From positions 62,001-126,000 of the forward strand of contig CAPFSK010000002.1 of NCBI GenBank assembly GCA_948614045.1: 64,000 nucleotides of DNA. The letters run 5' to 3'. Below, one piece after another: positions 32,299 through 40,846 of the stretch. This DNA is from an uncultured Candidatus Saccharibacteria bacterium (GTDB lineage Bacteria > Patescibacteriota > Saccharimonadia > Saccharimonadales > Saccharimonadaceae). Every line of letters begins with the position of its first letter. Position 1 is the stretch's first letter. The position numbers were made by a program, and so were the translations under genes. The notes beneath the pieces were generated by a model. The model made no database searches. It was not told the origin of the DNA and worked only from the letters and a program-made list of their open reading frames with translations.

Positions 32299-32519
32299 TG
32301 TATACCGTCACGGTCAAACCGCATTCCAAGAAAGGTCCGCTCGTCCTCGCGACTAGTAGTAATGAGCTGACGGTCTACCTACGCGAAAAGCCAGTTGACG
32401 GCGAAGCCAATCAGGCGCTAATTAAACTTTTGGCGGAACATTTCGGCGTAGCCAAAACGTGTATCCATATCAAAACCGGCGCGCGTGGACGCCAGAAACT
32501 TATCGAAGTTGATAATTAA
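32295..32519 (+). CDS. DUF167 family protein (YggU-like)
   Basis: 74-residue protein of the YggU/DUF167 family, seen by YTVTVKPHSKKG, then LTVYLREKPVDGEANQALIKLLAEHFGV in pieces and the IKTGARGRQKLIEV end. The fold is a small alpha/beta sandwich; function is unknown across the family. Two in-frame ATG codons at 32295 and 32298 overlap the previous stop. Confidence 0.9.
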   Translation: MMYTVTVKPHSKKGPLVLATSSNELTVYLREKPVDGEANQALIKLLAEHFGVAKTCIHIKTGARGRQKLIEVDN

Positions 32520-32543
32520 CCCCGCAAAACCTCGGAAACATGC

Positions 32544-32549
32544 TACAAT
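32544..32549 (+). promoter_or_regulatory. Probable -10 of the TM2 gene
   Basis: TACAAT, followed by a 30-base leader and GTGAGGTG before the ATG at 32582. Confidence 0.5.
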
Positions 32550-32581
32550 AAAATTAATTGGTAATAATAGTGAGGTGAAAG

Positions 32582-33043
32582 ATGTCAGAAATCTTAAAAA
32601 TTAATGGCGCCGAAGTTAAAATCGGTGAGGATAATGGTGAAGTCGTAACTGTTCCAATTGCATCTCTGCAATTCTCCAACCCTCAGGTTGGAGACAAGGT
32701 GGAAGTTTTCCGGGACGGTAAAGAATATATTGTCCGTCGCGAAAAAGAGGCCTGCCCAGAAGACGAAGAGGGTGTCCGTACGATCAATAAGCACGTTTTT
32801 GTCTGGGTTGGCAACTTCTTGTTCGGTAGTCTTGGCGTCGACCGCTTCATGCGCGGGCAGATTGGTCTCGGCGTATTAAAGCTCTTGCTCAGCACGATTG
32901 GCTGGATTACGATTATCGGTGGCTTCGCCGGTTGGATCTGGACTCTAGTTGACTGGATTGTTTCCATGACAAAAGCCTACGGTTCAGCTTACGCCTCGAG
33001 TGAAAATCTGACTTTCGACGAACATGGCAACTATATTAACTAG
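32582..33043 (+). CDS. TM2 domain-containing protein
   Basis: 153 residues. The first 70 form a small soluble beta region; residues about 78-140 are a TM2 domain: two spans (VWVGNFLFGSLGVDRFMRGQ with the G-x-DRF turn, and WITIIGGFAGWIWTLVDWIV) joined by a short loop. TM2 proteins occur in many bacteria without known function. The start is ATG 32582 after GTGAGGTG. The GNAT gene follows after 22 bases and may share the message. Confidence 0.88.
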   Translation: MSEILKINGAEVKIGEDNGEVVTVPIASLQFSNPQVGDKVEVFRDGKEYIVRREKEACPEDEEGVRTINKHVFVWVGNFLFGSLGVDRFMRGQIGLGVLKLLLSTIGWITIIGGFAGWIWTLVDWIVSMTKAYGSAYASSENLTFDEHGNYIN

Positions 33044-33065
33044 ATAAGAAAGCAAAGGAGGTAGT

Positions 33066-33506
33066 ATGGAGGAAGTTGAGTTTAGGATCGCTACGCGCGA
33101 TGACCTGCCGGGGATGATTGAGTTGACGAATCGTTGCTTTGATGAGCATACCCCGCTAGAGTATGCCGAGAAGGTCTGGGACGAGACTGCTAGTGACCAA
33201 AATCAAATTTATTTGAACGGCTGGAAAGACGGCAAAATCGTTGCTCATACGAAGATTACGATTATCCCTACAATTTATGAGGATATGAATACCTATGCTA
33301 TTCTGAACCACGTCTGCGTTGATCCTGATGTCCGTCGTCAGCACCTCGGTACGCGACTACTTGATGAAGTTTTTCGGATTTGCCGCGAGCGCGACGTCAA
33401 GGCTGTGGAGTTCTGGTCCAAGAACTTCCGCGAAGCCGCACATGCCTTATACAAAAAATATGGTTTCGAAGTTGTTGACGCAAAATTCTTTGCTAAGGAC
33501 GTCTAG
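33066..33506 (+). CDS. GNAT-family N-acetyltransferase
   Basis: 146-residue acetyl-CoA-dependent acyltransferase. Starts EFRIATRDDLPGMIELTN, as usual for the fold; acetyl-CoA-binding motif A is VDPDVRRQHLGTRLLDEVF (R-x-x-x-[IL]-G), and motif B is KNFREAAHALYKKYGFEVV. The acceptor cannot be predicted. AAAGGAGG stands six bases before the ATG. Co-oriented with and close to the TM2 and following membrane-protein genes. Confidence 0.88.
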   Translation: MEEVEFRIATRDDLPGMIELTNRCFDEHTPLEYAEKVWDETASDQNQIYLNGWKDGKIVAHTKITIIPTIYEDMNTYAILNHVCVDPDVRRQHLGTRLLDEVFRICRERDVKAVEFWSKNFREAAHALYKKYGFEVVDAKFFAKDV

Positions 33507-33530
33507 GGAAGGAGAAAAGGGAGGCAGAGT

Positions 33531-34712
33531 ATGAAAATTAGTAGTGTACACATCGGTGGGTGGTTTCAGCGCACTATGCTCCAACTTTCGGAGGTTTACG
33601 ACTTTTTGCGCAATGGCGAAAGTCAGCTCAAGCTCAGTAAGAAAAAACTTGCTGAACTGCACAAAAGCCTTAATATTGGCAGTATCGAATATGGTGTAGC
33701 TGGCGAGGAGTTCGTCTCCTTTACTACTAGCGAGCTACTGCATGTGAAGATTTTTGAAGATGGCTTGATTGTTGTCGGCAGTAATGAAGTTAGCGAAGAG
33801 ACGCTATTTGCCGATGTCGAAAAGCTAAAAGATTATTACGAAGAAAGACTTTCTCCTGCCATCAATTATCTCTTCAGCTTGGGCGCGCCAGTGCCAAAGG
33901 AACTTGCCCATATCGAGAACATCTATCCGTACTTCGTTGTTTGCGATAATGCGACGCGTGAAGATATTGCGGAGTTGTTGTCGAAGACCGAACGCCAAAA
34001 GTATTTTGAATTTGATAACAAGAATTACAGTGTTTTGCGCGGCGATAAGTATTATTTCATCAATAACAAGAAAACTTCGACCGCAAATATCGAACGTTAT
34101 ATTGAGGAGCAAGTCTTTATTCGTGAATTTAAGGGGCAGCTACACCGCTACCTGAATCTTCACCGTATTATCTGGGAGAAAATTGACCATGTCAAGGACC
34201 GTGCTAAGGTTCGCGGTAGTGACGTGATTAAGTTTTCGACCAAACTCGAAAGCTACGCAAAGACCGTGACGCTGATTGATGGCCGCATCCGCCAGATGTC
34301 AACCTATATCTCGACTCGTGAACGAATTGCAAAACAGGACAAAGAATTAGAGGAATTTCTCGCAATTTCCGGATTCCGCTACGAAACCCTGAGAAATACA
34401 CTTGAGTATATTCGTGATCTGTGGGATATGACGAAAAATTACGTTAATTCTGCCCAGAAACTGTTTGACGGTATTAAGCAAGATGTCACTTCTAGCTCAA
34501 TCAATAGTTTGACGATCGTCACCTCAATGTCTGCCGGCGCTGCGATTCTTGATCTCTTTACCGAATCTGAGCCGAGTTTTACGACTTTCGGTTTTGTGTA
34601 TTTCTTCATCCTCGCCTTTGTCGGCTGGGCAGCGACCAAGTTGTTGACGTACGTAGCCGAGAAACGCAAATATGAGATTTCGGACGTCGATATTGATAGG
34701 AATATTAAATAA
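33531..34712 (+). CDS. Helical membrane protein with two C-terminal spans (RMD1/CorA-like architecture)
   Basis: 393 residues. An alpha/beta N-terminal part (about 1-190), a long helical region (about 200-330, with KLESYAKTVTLIDGRIRQMSTY), and two C-terminal spans (about 325-345 and 348-372, TTFGFVYFFILAFVGWAATKL). That order resembles CorA or the RMD1/DUF155 group, but the CorA GxN loop is not evident. Function unknown; possibly a helical membrane scaffold. GGAGGC-type site precedes the ATG. The bactofilin-like gene follows after eight bases, so they are probably coexpressed. Confidence 0.65.
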   Translation: MKISSVHIGGWFQRTMLQLSEVYDFLRNGESQLKLSKKKLAELHKSLNIGSIEYGVAGEEFVSFTTSELLHVKIFEDGLIVVGSNEVSEETLFADVEKLKDYYEERLSPAINYLFSLGAPVPKELAHIENIYPYFVVCDNATREDIAELLSKTERQKYFEFDNKNYSVLRGDKYYFINNKKTSTANIERYIEEQVFIREFKGQLHRYLNLHRIIWEKIDHVKDRAKVRGSDVIKFSTKLESYAKTVTLIDGRIRQMSTYISTRERIAKQDKELEEFLAISGFRYETLRNTLEYIRDLWDMTKNYVNSAQKLFDGIKQDVTSSSINSLTIVTSMSAGAAILDLFTESEPSFTTFGFVYFFILAFVGWAATKLLTYVAEKRKYEISDVDIDRNIK

Positions 34713-34720
34713 GGAGTAAT

Positions 34721-36043
34721 ATGAAAAAACTAATTCCAGGGATTGTTTGTAGCATCGTCGCCGTAAGCAGCCTATTATGCGCGCCGACTTCGGCTTTAAG
34801 CCTTGCGCCATGCCCGGATGACGAAAATAAGGCTGAGTGCGAAGCGCGTCAAGAGCAACTTGTAAAATGTTGGGACAAAACCACTAATCTTGAAGAATGC
34901 GAAAAACAACTCAAAACGCAGGTGAACCAATCTCAAGAGAGTTCCTCTATCCCAGCGACCTTTGTCACCGAGCTTGACGATTCCGAACAGTCGATTGGCT
35001 TTTGGGCGGGGAAGAGCTTTTTGCTGGCTGGCAATAATCTTAAAAGTAGCACCGATGTTCGTAATGGCCTGTTGCTGGTCGCTGGTAATAATCTCCAGCT
35101 CAGTGGCCAATCTGAGTACGGTTTTCTTTTCGGTAACATTATCAAATTCTCCGGTAGCACGCAGCGGGACTTATATATTGCGGGTAATGGCGTTACGCTG
35201 ACTTCCGACGCTAAGATTGGTCGTGACGTTTTCGTAGCAAGTGGTGAGCTGAGAATTGAAACAGACTTGCCTGGTGACCTTAGTGTCACCGCAGACCGTC
35301 TCGTGATCGACGAGGGGATTACGATTAATGGCAATGTGAATATCGACGCCGATACGATTGTTTTTGGCAAGGATGTTACGATTGGCGGTAAGTTAGTGTA
35401 TAACGATTCGGCGAACGTGAGCGGCGCCGACCAAGTCGCGTACGGTGACGTCGAAATTTATCATCTCCAAGAAGTCAGCGCCGAGGCGAAACTTGCCGCA
35501 GCGTTCTATAGCAAGTTTCTCAGTATCGCCGGGCTGTTCTTGGCCATGGCATTGATTTTGGCGGTGTATTCCAAGCTCCATGCTAAGATCGAAACCGAAG
35601 CTACTCCTGGTCGCTTTGGCACGAACCTTGCAATAGGCCTAGGTGCTCTTATTATTGTGCCAGTTGTTGCGATTTTTGCCATGCTGACCGTCGTCGCTGC
35701 TCCGCTTAGTATCGTTGCACTGCTGGTTTACGGTATTTGCGTTTATCTCGCGCAGGGCTTCACTGGCCTCTGGCTTGGGCATATTATTCTTGAGAAACTG
35801 TTTAAGGTTAAAGGTAATGCCTTTGTCGAGGCTCTGCTTGGCATTATTATTCTCGGCCTGCTCGCGCTCGTACCAGTCATCGGCGTCATCACCGGATTCG
35901 TCTCGCTCGCTCTTGGTCTCGGGCTAATCGTAAATTGTGTCCGACCGCGCAAGGACGATGATAGAGCGGCGCAAAAGGCTACCAAAGCAAAGACCTCCAA
36001 GGCTAAGGCTAAGGCTAAAACCGGAAAGGTTGTCAAAAAATAA
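34721..36043 (+). CDS. Exported beta-helix (bactofilin-like) membrane protein
   Basis: 440 residues. A signal peptide (about 1-25, ending PTSALSLAP), a Cys-containing stretch, then about 140 residues of short repeated strands (for example GRDVFVASGELRIETDLPGD and VNIDADTIVFGKDVTIGGKL in separate turns) that look like the right-handed beta helix of bactofilins. Four hydrophobic spans follow (about 260-405), then a Lys/Ala tail (KAKAKAKTGKVV). The helix would be outside the membrane, unlike cytosolic bactofilins. Start has AAGGAG before ATG. Probably structural for the cell envelope. Confidence 0.75.
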   Translation: MKKLIPGIVCSIVAVSSLLCAPTSALSLAPCPDDENKAECEARQEQLVKCWDKTTNLEECEKQLKTQVNQSQESSSIPATFVTELDDSEQSIGFWAGKSFLLAGNNLKSSTDVRNGLLLVAGNNLQLSGQSEYGFLFGNIIKFSGSTQRDLYIAGNGVTLTSDAKIGRDVFVASGELRIETDLPGDLSVTADRLVIDEGITINGNVNIDADTIVFGKDVTIGGKLVYNDSANVSGADQVAYGDVEIYHLQEVSAEAKLAAAFYSKFLSIAGLFLAMALILAVYSKLHAKIETEATPGRFGTNLAIGLGALIIVPVVAIFAMLTVVAAPLSIVALLVYGICVYLAQGFTGLWLGHIILEKLFKVKGNAFVEALLGIIILGLLALVPVIGVITGFVSLALGLGLIVNCVRPRKDDDRAAQKATKAKTSKAKAKAKTGKVVKK

Positions 36044-36044
36044 T

Positions 36045-36692
36045 ATGCACGACAGCTGGAAAGACTTTCTCGACTCGGAGTTTGCGAAGCCCTATTTCAA
36101 GGAGCTGAGCCAGTTTCTCCATGAAGCTTATGAGACGAAAACGGTTTTTCCAGCTAAACCTCAGGTCTTCCGCGCTTTTACGGCTGACCTGAATCAGGTT
36201 AAAGTTGTGATTCTCGGACAAGACCCTTATCATACACCTGGCGCCGCACATGGTCTCGCTTTTTCGGTTCCGAATTCGCAGCCGATTCCGCCCTCGCTCA
36301 TCAACATTTATAAAGAGATTGACGACGAGTACGGCTCGCATGCTAACTCACGCGGCAACCTCAGCAGTTGGCAACAGCAAGGCGTGCTACTGCTCAATAA
36401 CGTTTTGACTGTTGAAGCGCACCGCGCCGGCAGCCATCGTGGTAAGGGCTGGGAGCAATTTACCGAAGCAACTGTCAAGCATCTGAACGAAAAATGCGAT
36501 CATCTAGTCTTTATGCTCTGGGGGCGCGATGCGCGCAGCAAGAGTAGTATGATCGATAAGACTAAGCATCTCGTACTGGAGTCTCCGCACCCGTCTCCGC
36601 TCTCGGCGCATAGTGGCTTCTTCGGCAATGGTCATTTCAAAAAGGCCAATGAATTCCTGAAAGAACATGGTCTGAGTGAAATTATATGGTAG
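36045..36692 (+). CDS. ung: Uracil-DNA glycosylase (family 1)
   Basis: Removes uracil from DNA. The water-activating loop is GQDPYHTPGAAHGLAF (catalytic Asp, Tyr barrier), the Leu-insertion and His loop is HPSPLSAHSGFFG, and VLLLNNVLTVE is the uracil-recognition strand. 215 residues, usual for the family. ATG 36045 begins just after the upstream stop; the long frame that overlaps the upstream gene is not used. Works alongside dUTPase at 18.9 kb. Confidence 0.94.
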   Translation: MHDSWKDFLDSEFAKPYFKELSQFLHEAYETKTVFPAKPQVFRAFTADLNQVKVVILGQDPYHTPGAAHGLAFSVPNSQPIPPSLINIYKEIDDEYGSHANSRGNLSSWQQQGVLLLNNVLTVEAHRAGSHRGKGWEQFTEATVKHLNEKCDHLVFMLWGRDARSKSSMIDKTKHLVLESPHPSPLSAHSGFFGNGHFKKANEFLKEHGLSEIIW

Positions 36693-36816
36693 GTGTAGCG
36701 GAATAGTTGTATCGCGTTTGTAATGCAGATGCAATGCGATTGTCTTACGATTATACTTGAAAAGCTATAAAAATAGCTCAAAAATCCACAAAATTACAAA
36801 AACATCGAACTTGTGC

Positions 36817-36879
36817 TTGTTAATTTTGAAAAAATTTTGTTATACTCGCGAAAATACTAAAAATAGTAATTCGCGGAGG
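36817..36879 (+). promoter_or_regulatory. Promoter and dyad before the cutinase-like gene
   Basis: TTGTTA (36817-36822), 18 bases, TATACT (36841-36846). A dyad CGCGAA (36847-36852) / TTCGCG (36870-36875), with inner TACTA/TAGTA, ends on the ribosome binding site CGGAGG (36874-36879). It could be an operator or could occlude the site. Confidence 0.5.
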
Positions 36880-36883
36880 CAAA

Positions 36884-38974
36884 ATGCGATACGGTTTCAA
36901 GTTCAAAATTCAATATCTGGCGGTGGTTTTTCTCGTCATGACGAGCTGCTTAGTAATTTCGCCGCCCAGCACTGCGAAAGGCTGCGATGATGTGAAATTT
37001 ATCTTCGCTCGTGGCTCGGGTGAAGCCTTGAATGATGTTAGCTCTACAGCCTGGCGCGAGAGCATTGAAGCCGCGCTTCAGAAGTCAACACTCCAGTATA
37101 GCTTCTATGAACTCGGCACTTATGCACAAGGCAGTTACCGATATCCGGCGGTCAGCGTGAGTGAATCCTTGGGCGGTTTTGGTAATCTTCTTGGCGCCTA
37201 TCTTAGTCGCGGAGAGTCTTTTGAGTTTGGCAAGAGCGTCGTTCAAGGTATTGGCGAGCTGCAAACTTATCTACGTGTCCAGGCGTCAGCTTGCCCTCAG
37301 ACCAAATTTATCCTCGGCGGCTATTCTCAAGGCGCAATGGTCCTCTCGCGCACGCTCGGAGATCTCGATGCCGACCGAATTCTCTATGTAGCTACTTTTG
37401 GCGACCCCAAGCTTTATCTGCCGGAGGGAAAAGGCACTATTCCTCCGGCCTGCCTTGGTAGATCTTATTCCGACTATCGAGTATACGTTCCGGATTGTCG
37501 TGCCTACGAAGGTATCCTCGGCAGCCAACGTCCGTATCAGCCAGACGAATATACGGATAAGCTCGGCGTTTGGTGCAATGAAAAGGACATTATGTGTAGC
37601 TCTGGATTGAGCGTTGATGATCATACATCATATACAGACAGCGGACTTTACAAAAATGCAGCGCGTGAGATAAAAACTCGCCTGAAACGCGTTTTCCCTG
37701 ATGCTTTCTTAAATACCACGATTAAACCCTGGGCGAGCGCTGCCCATAATGTCGCCTTCCTTTTTGATACATCAGTTTCTATGATTAACGCTATTGGTAA
37801 TTATAGCAAGAAAGCCAAAACCCTCGCTGCGGAAGTGACAGAAGCGGGCGGTTCGGTGGCGGTGGCTGAATTCCGCGACCTTGATGACCCGTACGAACCA
37901 CGCGTTCTCTGTGATTTTGATTGCACTCAATCGGAGATTGATACGCAGCTTGGATCGCTCTACACTGGCGGCGGTGGCGACGATCAAGAATCGGTTCTAT
38001 CCGGATTGCTTTATGCTATGAACAACCTCGATTGGCAGGTTGGCGCAACGAAGAGCATTATCCTCTTTACGGATGATGAATATCTTTCGCCGGATCGTGA
38101 CGGCACAACTCTAAACGATGTCGTACAACGCAGTTTAGAAATTGATCCGGTTAATGTCTATGTCGTCACGCACCCGAGGTATCAAGACTCCTACGAGGAA
38201 TTAGCAAGCTGTACCGGAGGCGGAACTTTTGACTTCAACGACGCAGATGAATGGGGAAGATTGACAGACTTGCTACTCTATCGCCCAGAAGCTAGCCTTA
38301 ATGCTGCGGATTTTTCCGGTATTGTAGGTGATGAATTTTATTTCGATGCCAGCGCCTCTATGGCTTCGGACGGTGACCGTCTACGTTACGACTGGGATTT
38401 AGATGGCGATGGGGAATTTGAAATTTCCAATGGACCGGCTGGGATTTATCAGGTCTATGATCGACCTTTTTCGGGTTATATCCAAGTTAAAATTACTGAC
38501 GCTAAGTCTCGTTCTAGTACGATGTCGGCAAAGTTGACCGTAACAGAGCTAGCGCCTCGGTTCCCAGAAATTTTCGATGTCACCTCTGAAGAGCTCACGT
38601 CGAACGACTACCGAATTCAGTATCAGACTGATGCCGAGCGGATTCTAGTCGCCGTCGATGATGCTCCGGTTGGTTATCTTAATGACGTAACTCAAGATCT
38701 CATATTGACCGACATTATCGCGCCAACTACGTTCCGTTTGATTCCATATACTAGTGGTATCGGTCGTGGTGAAAGCGTCACACTTGAGCTGGGGCAAGAT
38801 TTGCCTATTTATCCAGACGGTAATCAGTCATCACAGGAGCCAGCGCCGCCTCAAAAGCCAATCCTACCATCAATCCCGTCGCCGATGCCTACGTCCGAAT
38901 CTACGCAAGCGCTCATTCCTAAAGCCCCCAACGCAGGTGTCGCGAAAGCTAGCTTTACTTCCGCGGGCCATTAG
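36884..38974 (+). CDS. Secreted cutinase-like hydrolase with vWA and PKD domains
   Basis: 696 residues in four parts. Signal peptide about 1-32 (LAVVFLVMTSCLVISPPSTAKG region). Cutinase-like alpha/beta hydrolase about 34-265: FARGSGE oxyanion region, nucleophile Ser148 in GGYSQGA, and the C-terminal KDIMCSS...DDHTSY piece that supplies Asp and His, with paired cysteines. A von Willebrand A domain about 285-460 with metal motif DTSVS and TDDEYLSP. A PKD-like Ig domain about 480-565 (DRLRYDWDLDGDGEFE). A Pro-rich tail ends without a clear anchor. Cutinases are typical of Actinobacteria, the usual hosts of Saccharibacteria, so a host-directed esterase or adhesin is plausible. Its end overlaps the convergent small gene. 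Confidence 0.85.
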   Translation: MRYGFKFKIQYLAVVFLVMTSCLVISPPSTAKGCDDVKFIFARGSGEALNDVSSTAWRESIEAALQKSTLQYSFYELGTYAQGSYRYPAVSVSESLGGFGNLLGAYLSRGESFEFGKSVVQGIGELQTYLRVQASACPQTKFILGGYSQGAMVLSRTLGDLDADRILYVATFGDPKLYLPEGKGTIPPACLGRSYSDYRVYVPDCRAYEGILGSQRPYQPDEYTDKLGVWCNEKDIMCSSGLSVDDHTSYTDSGLYKNAAREIKTRLKRVFPDAFLNTTIKPWASAAHNVAFLFDTSVSMINAIGNYSKKAKTLAAEVTEAGGSVAVAEFRDLDDPYEPRVLCDFDCTQSEIDTQLGSLYTGGGGDDQESVLSGLLYAMNNLDWQVGATKSIILFTDDEYLSPDRDGTTLNDVVQRSLEIDPVNVYVVTHPRYQDSYEELASCTGGGTFDFNDADEWGRLTDLLLYRPEASLNAADFSGIVGDEFYFDASASMASDGDRLRYDWDLDGDGEFEISNGPAGIYQVYDRPFSGYIQVKITDAKSRSSTMSAKLTVTELAPRFPEIFDVTSEELTSNDYRIQYQTDAERILVAVDDAPVGYLNDVTQDLILTDIIAPTTFRLIPYTSGIGRGESVTLELGQDLPIYPDGNQSSQEPAPPQKPILPSIPSPMPTSESTQALIPKAPNAGVAKASFTSAGH

Positions 38975-39155
38975 TGGCACTGCTCAAATGCCAGTGGTCG
39001 CCATACTCGCATTTATAGACTGTTAATTTCGGCGCGCCATAATCATGTTCGGCAATCAATGCCGCCGCTTCCGCCTCGTCACGCGTCGCATAGCAAATCT
39101 TCTGCTGATCGCCCACCCAACATTTCTCCGGCGCATGATAAGTTATTTGTTTCAT
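38955..39155 (-). CDS. Small Cys/His protein, zinc-ribbon-like
   Basis: 66 residues, with KCWVGDQQKICYATRDEAEAAA in pieces and a YKCEYGDHWHLSS end, the second half of the pattern common in small phage or actinobacterial zinc-ribbon proteins (C-x-y-C-g-x-WHLt). The first Cys pair is degenerate. A minus-strand TACAAT ends six bases before the ATG at 39155, the leaderless arrangement, so I use this start rather than the longer frame from 39269. Function unknown. It overlaps the end of the cutinase-like gene by 20 bases. Confidence 0.6.
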   Translation of the reverse strand: MKQITYHAPEKCWVGDQQKICYATRDEAEAAALIAEHDYGAPKLTVYKCEYGDHWHLSSATNGPRK

Positions 39156-39161
39156 CTTTAC

Positions 39162-39167
39162 ATTGTA
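39162..39167 (-). promoter_or_regulatory. Leaderless promoter -10 of the small Cys/His gene
   Basis: TACAAT on the minus strand, six bases before ATG 39155; divergent from a TATAAT at 39187-39192 serving the FAD oxidoreductase. Confidence 0.55.
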
Positions 39168-39236
39168 TAACAAAATCCCCACCATATATAATATATGTGA
39201 TAAAATAAACGTAAGTGTTAAAAATAGGTGGGAGAG

Positions 39237-40826
39237 TTGAGTAAACTTGCTAAATATCTGAATCAGCATATCAGTGGCAATGTTTTTGATCGTCCCTCGA
39301 TTTGCGCGGAATACTCCACCGACCGCTCGATTCTTGAGGCGACTCCGCGTCTTGTGGCTTTCCCGGAGAATACCGATGACGTTCGCCGCCTTGTGCTCTT
39401 CTCTGACCAGCTTGCTCTTCGCAGCTTCCGCTTACCGCTCACGATGCGTGGTGCTGGAATCGACAAGACTGGTGCTGCAATCACCGAAGGCATGATTATC
39501 TCTACTGAGCGCATGGATCAAATTGAAGAGGTTGACTTGCGCGGTCGTTTAATTCGAGTTCAACCAGGTATCACTCTTGGCGCGCTCAACGCTGCCCTCG
39601 GTCTCCAGGGTCTCTGTCTGCCGATTGACTATGACCCTCGTTCGACAATTGGTGGCTTGATTGCGAATTGCCCCAATGACGATGCGTCCGACCGACGTGG
39701 TGGTATTTTTCAATATGTTGAGCGTGCCGAAGTTGTACTCGCGAGTGGCGAAATTGTTCAGTTTGCACCTTACCATTCGCGTAATATTATGGCAAAAATC
39801 GAATCCGGTTCGCCTGAGGGGGAACTTTATCGGCGGATTGAAAAAATTCTTGATGACTATGGCGATACAATCGTCAATCGTAGTATGCGACCCTTTGATG
39901 CTGCCGGTTATGCCAATATCACTCGAATTAAACATGGCAACTATTTGAGTTTACTCCCACTACTCTTTGCTTCGCAAGGGACTTTAGGCTTGGTGACAGA
40001 TGTGATTCTGCGGGTTGAAGTTGTGCGCCCGCCAACTCGCCGCCTTGCTACAATTATCCACGACCAGAAAACTTTATTGCGGTTTATGAGCGAGGTGAAT
40101 GAGCTCGGCTCTCATACGCTGAAGTTCTACGATTTACGTATTCTCGATACCGCAGCGCTTTATGGCAATTGGCCGGAACTTTTGCGCCATGACGAGGGCG
40201 ATGGTTGGCTCGTAATTGTGAGCTTTAATGACCGCCGCTACCGCACCGAAAGAAAACTCCAACGTTGCCGCGAGAGCTTAAATCCGAATGAGGTGATTGT
40301 AATTGAAACTCCAGAAAACAGTGCTGATTTTGAGGAGTTTGATTCAGCCCTGCTTAGCTTCTTGAATGACGGCCTAGACGGCGAACGTACTCCGATTGTT
40401 GACGATGTCTATATTCCACACTACAAACTTGAGGATTATTTTGCCGGTTTGAAAACTCTCGAAATGACGCTCGGAATTAAACTGCCAGTTTTTGGTTCTT
40501 ACGCGACGTCGAATTATAATATTCGCCCAGAAATCGATTGCACCTCCATGGACGGTCGGCGCCAAATTGTGAGTTTCCTGCGTCACTATAGCCGACTCGT
40601 CCAGGGTTGCGACGGCAGTTTGACTGGCGGTAGTCCAGAAGGTCGCGTAAAAACTCTCTCTACTGCGCAAAGTTTCACCGACGAAGAGCGTGAACTCTAC
40701 AATGCAATTAAAGACGCTTTCGACCCTCATCATATCCTAAATCCCGATGTCAAAATGGGCGCTGAGCTAAAAAGTACCATTCGGCATCTGCGTACTACCC
40801 TAAAGCGCGGTATCGCAACCCCGTAA
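39237..40826 (+). CDS. FAD-binding oxidoreductase (GlcD-like)
   Basis: 529 residues of the VAO/PCMH flavoprotein family. The FAD-binding domain shows RLPLTMRGAGIDKTGAAI, VQPGITLGALNAAL, and DPRSTIGGLIANCPND; the C-terminal substrate domain ends with AFDPHHILNPDVKMG, typical of glycolate/lactate dehydrogenases. Substrate unknown; electrons could go to a flavin or quinone carrier. The start is uncertain: TTG 39237 (MSKLAKYLNQ) lies five bases after AGGTGG, while GTG 39228 is also in frame. Monocistronic; trigger factor follows with its own promoter. Confidence 0.87.
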   Translation: MSKLAKYLNQHISGNVFDRPSICAEYSTDRSILEATPRLVAFPENTDDVRRLVLFSDQLALRSFRLPLTMRGAGIDKTGAAITEGMIISTERMDQIEEVDLRGRLIRVQPGITLGALNAALGLQGLCLPIDYDPRSTIGGLIANCPNDDASDRRGGIFQYVERAEVVLASGEIVQFAPYHSRNIMAKIESGSPEGELYRRIEKILDDYGDTIVNRSMRPFDAAGYANITRIKHGNYLSLLPLLFASQGTLGLVTDVILRVEVVRPPTRRLATIIHDQKTLLRFMSEVNELGSHTLKFYDLRILDTAALYGNWPELLRHDEGDGWLVIVSFNDRRYRTERKLQRCRESLNPNEVIVIETPENSADFEEFDSALLSFLNDGLDGERTPIVDDVYIPHYKLEDYFAGLKTLEMTLGIKLPVFGSYATSNYNIRPEIDCTSMDGRRQIVSFLRHYSRLVQGCDGSLTGGSPEGRVKTLSTAQSFTDEERELYNAIKDAFDPHHILNPDVKMGAELKSTIRHLRTTLKRGIATP

Positions 40827-40833
40827 TCTGTGT

Positions 40834-40839
40834 TACAAT
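40834..40839 (+). promoter_or_regulatory. Leaderless promoter -10 of tig
   Basis: TACAAT seven bases before the ATG at 40847. Confidence 0.6.
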
Positions 40840-40846
40840 AGTCTCT

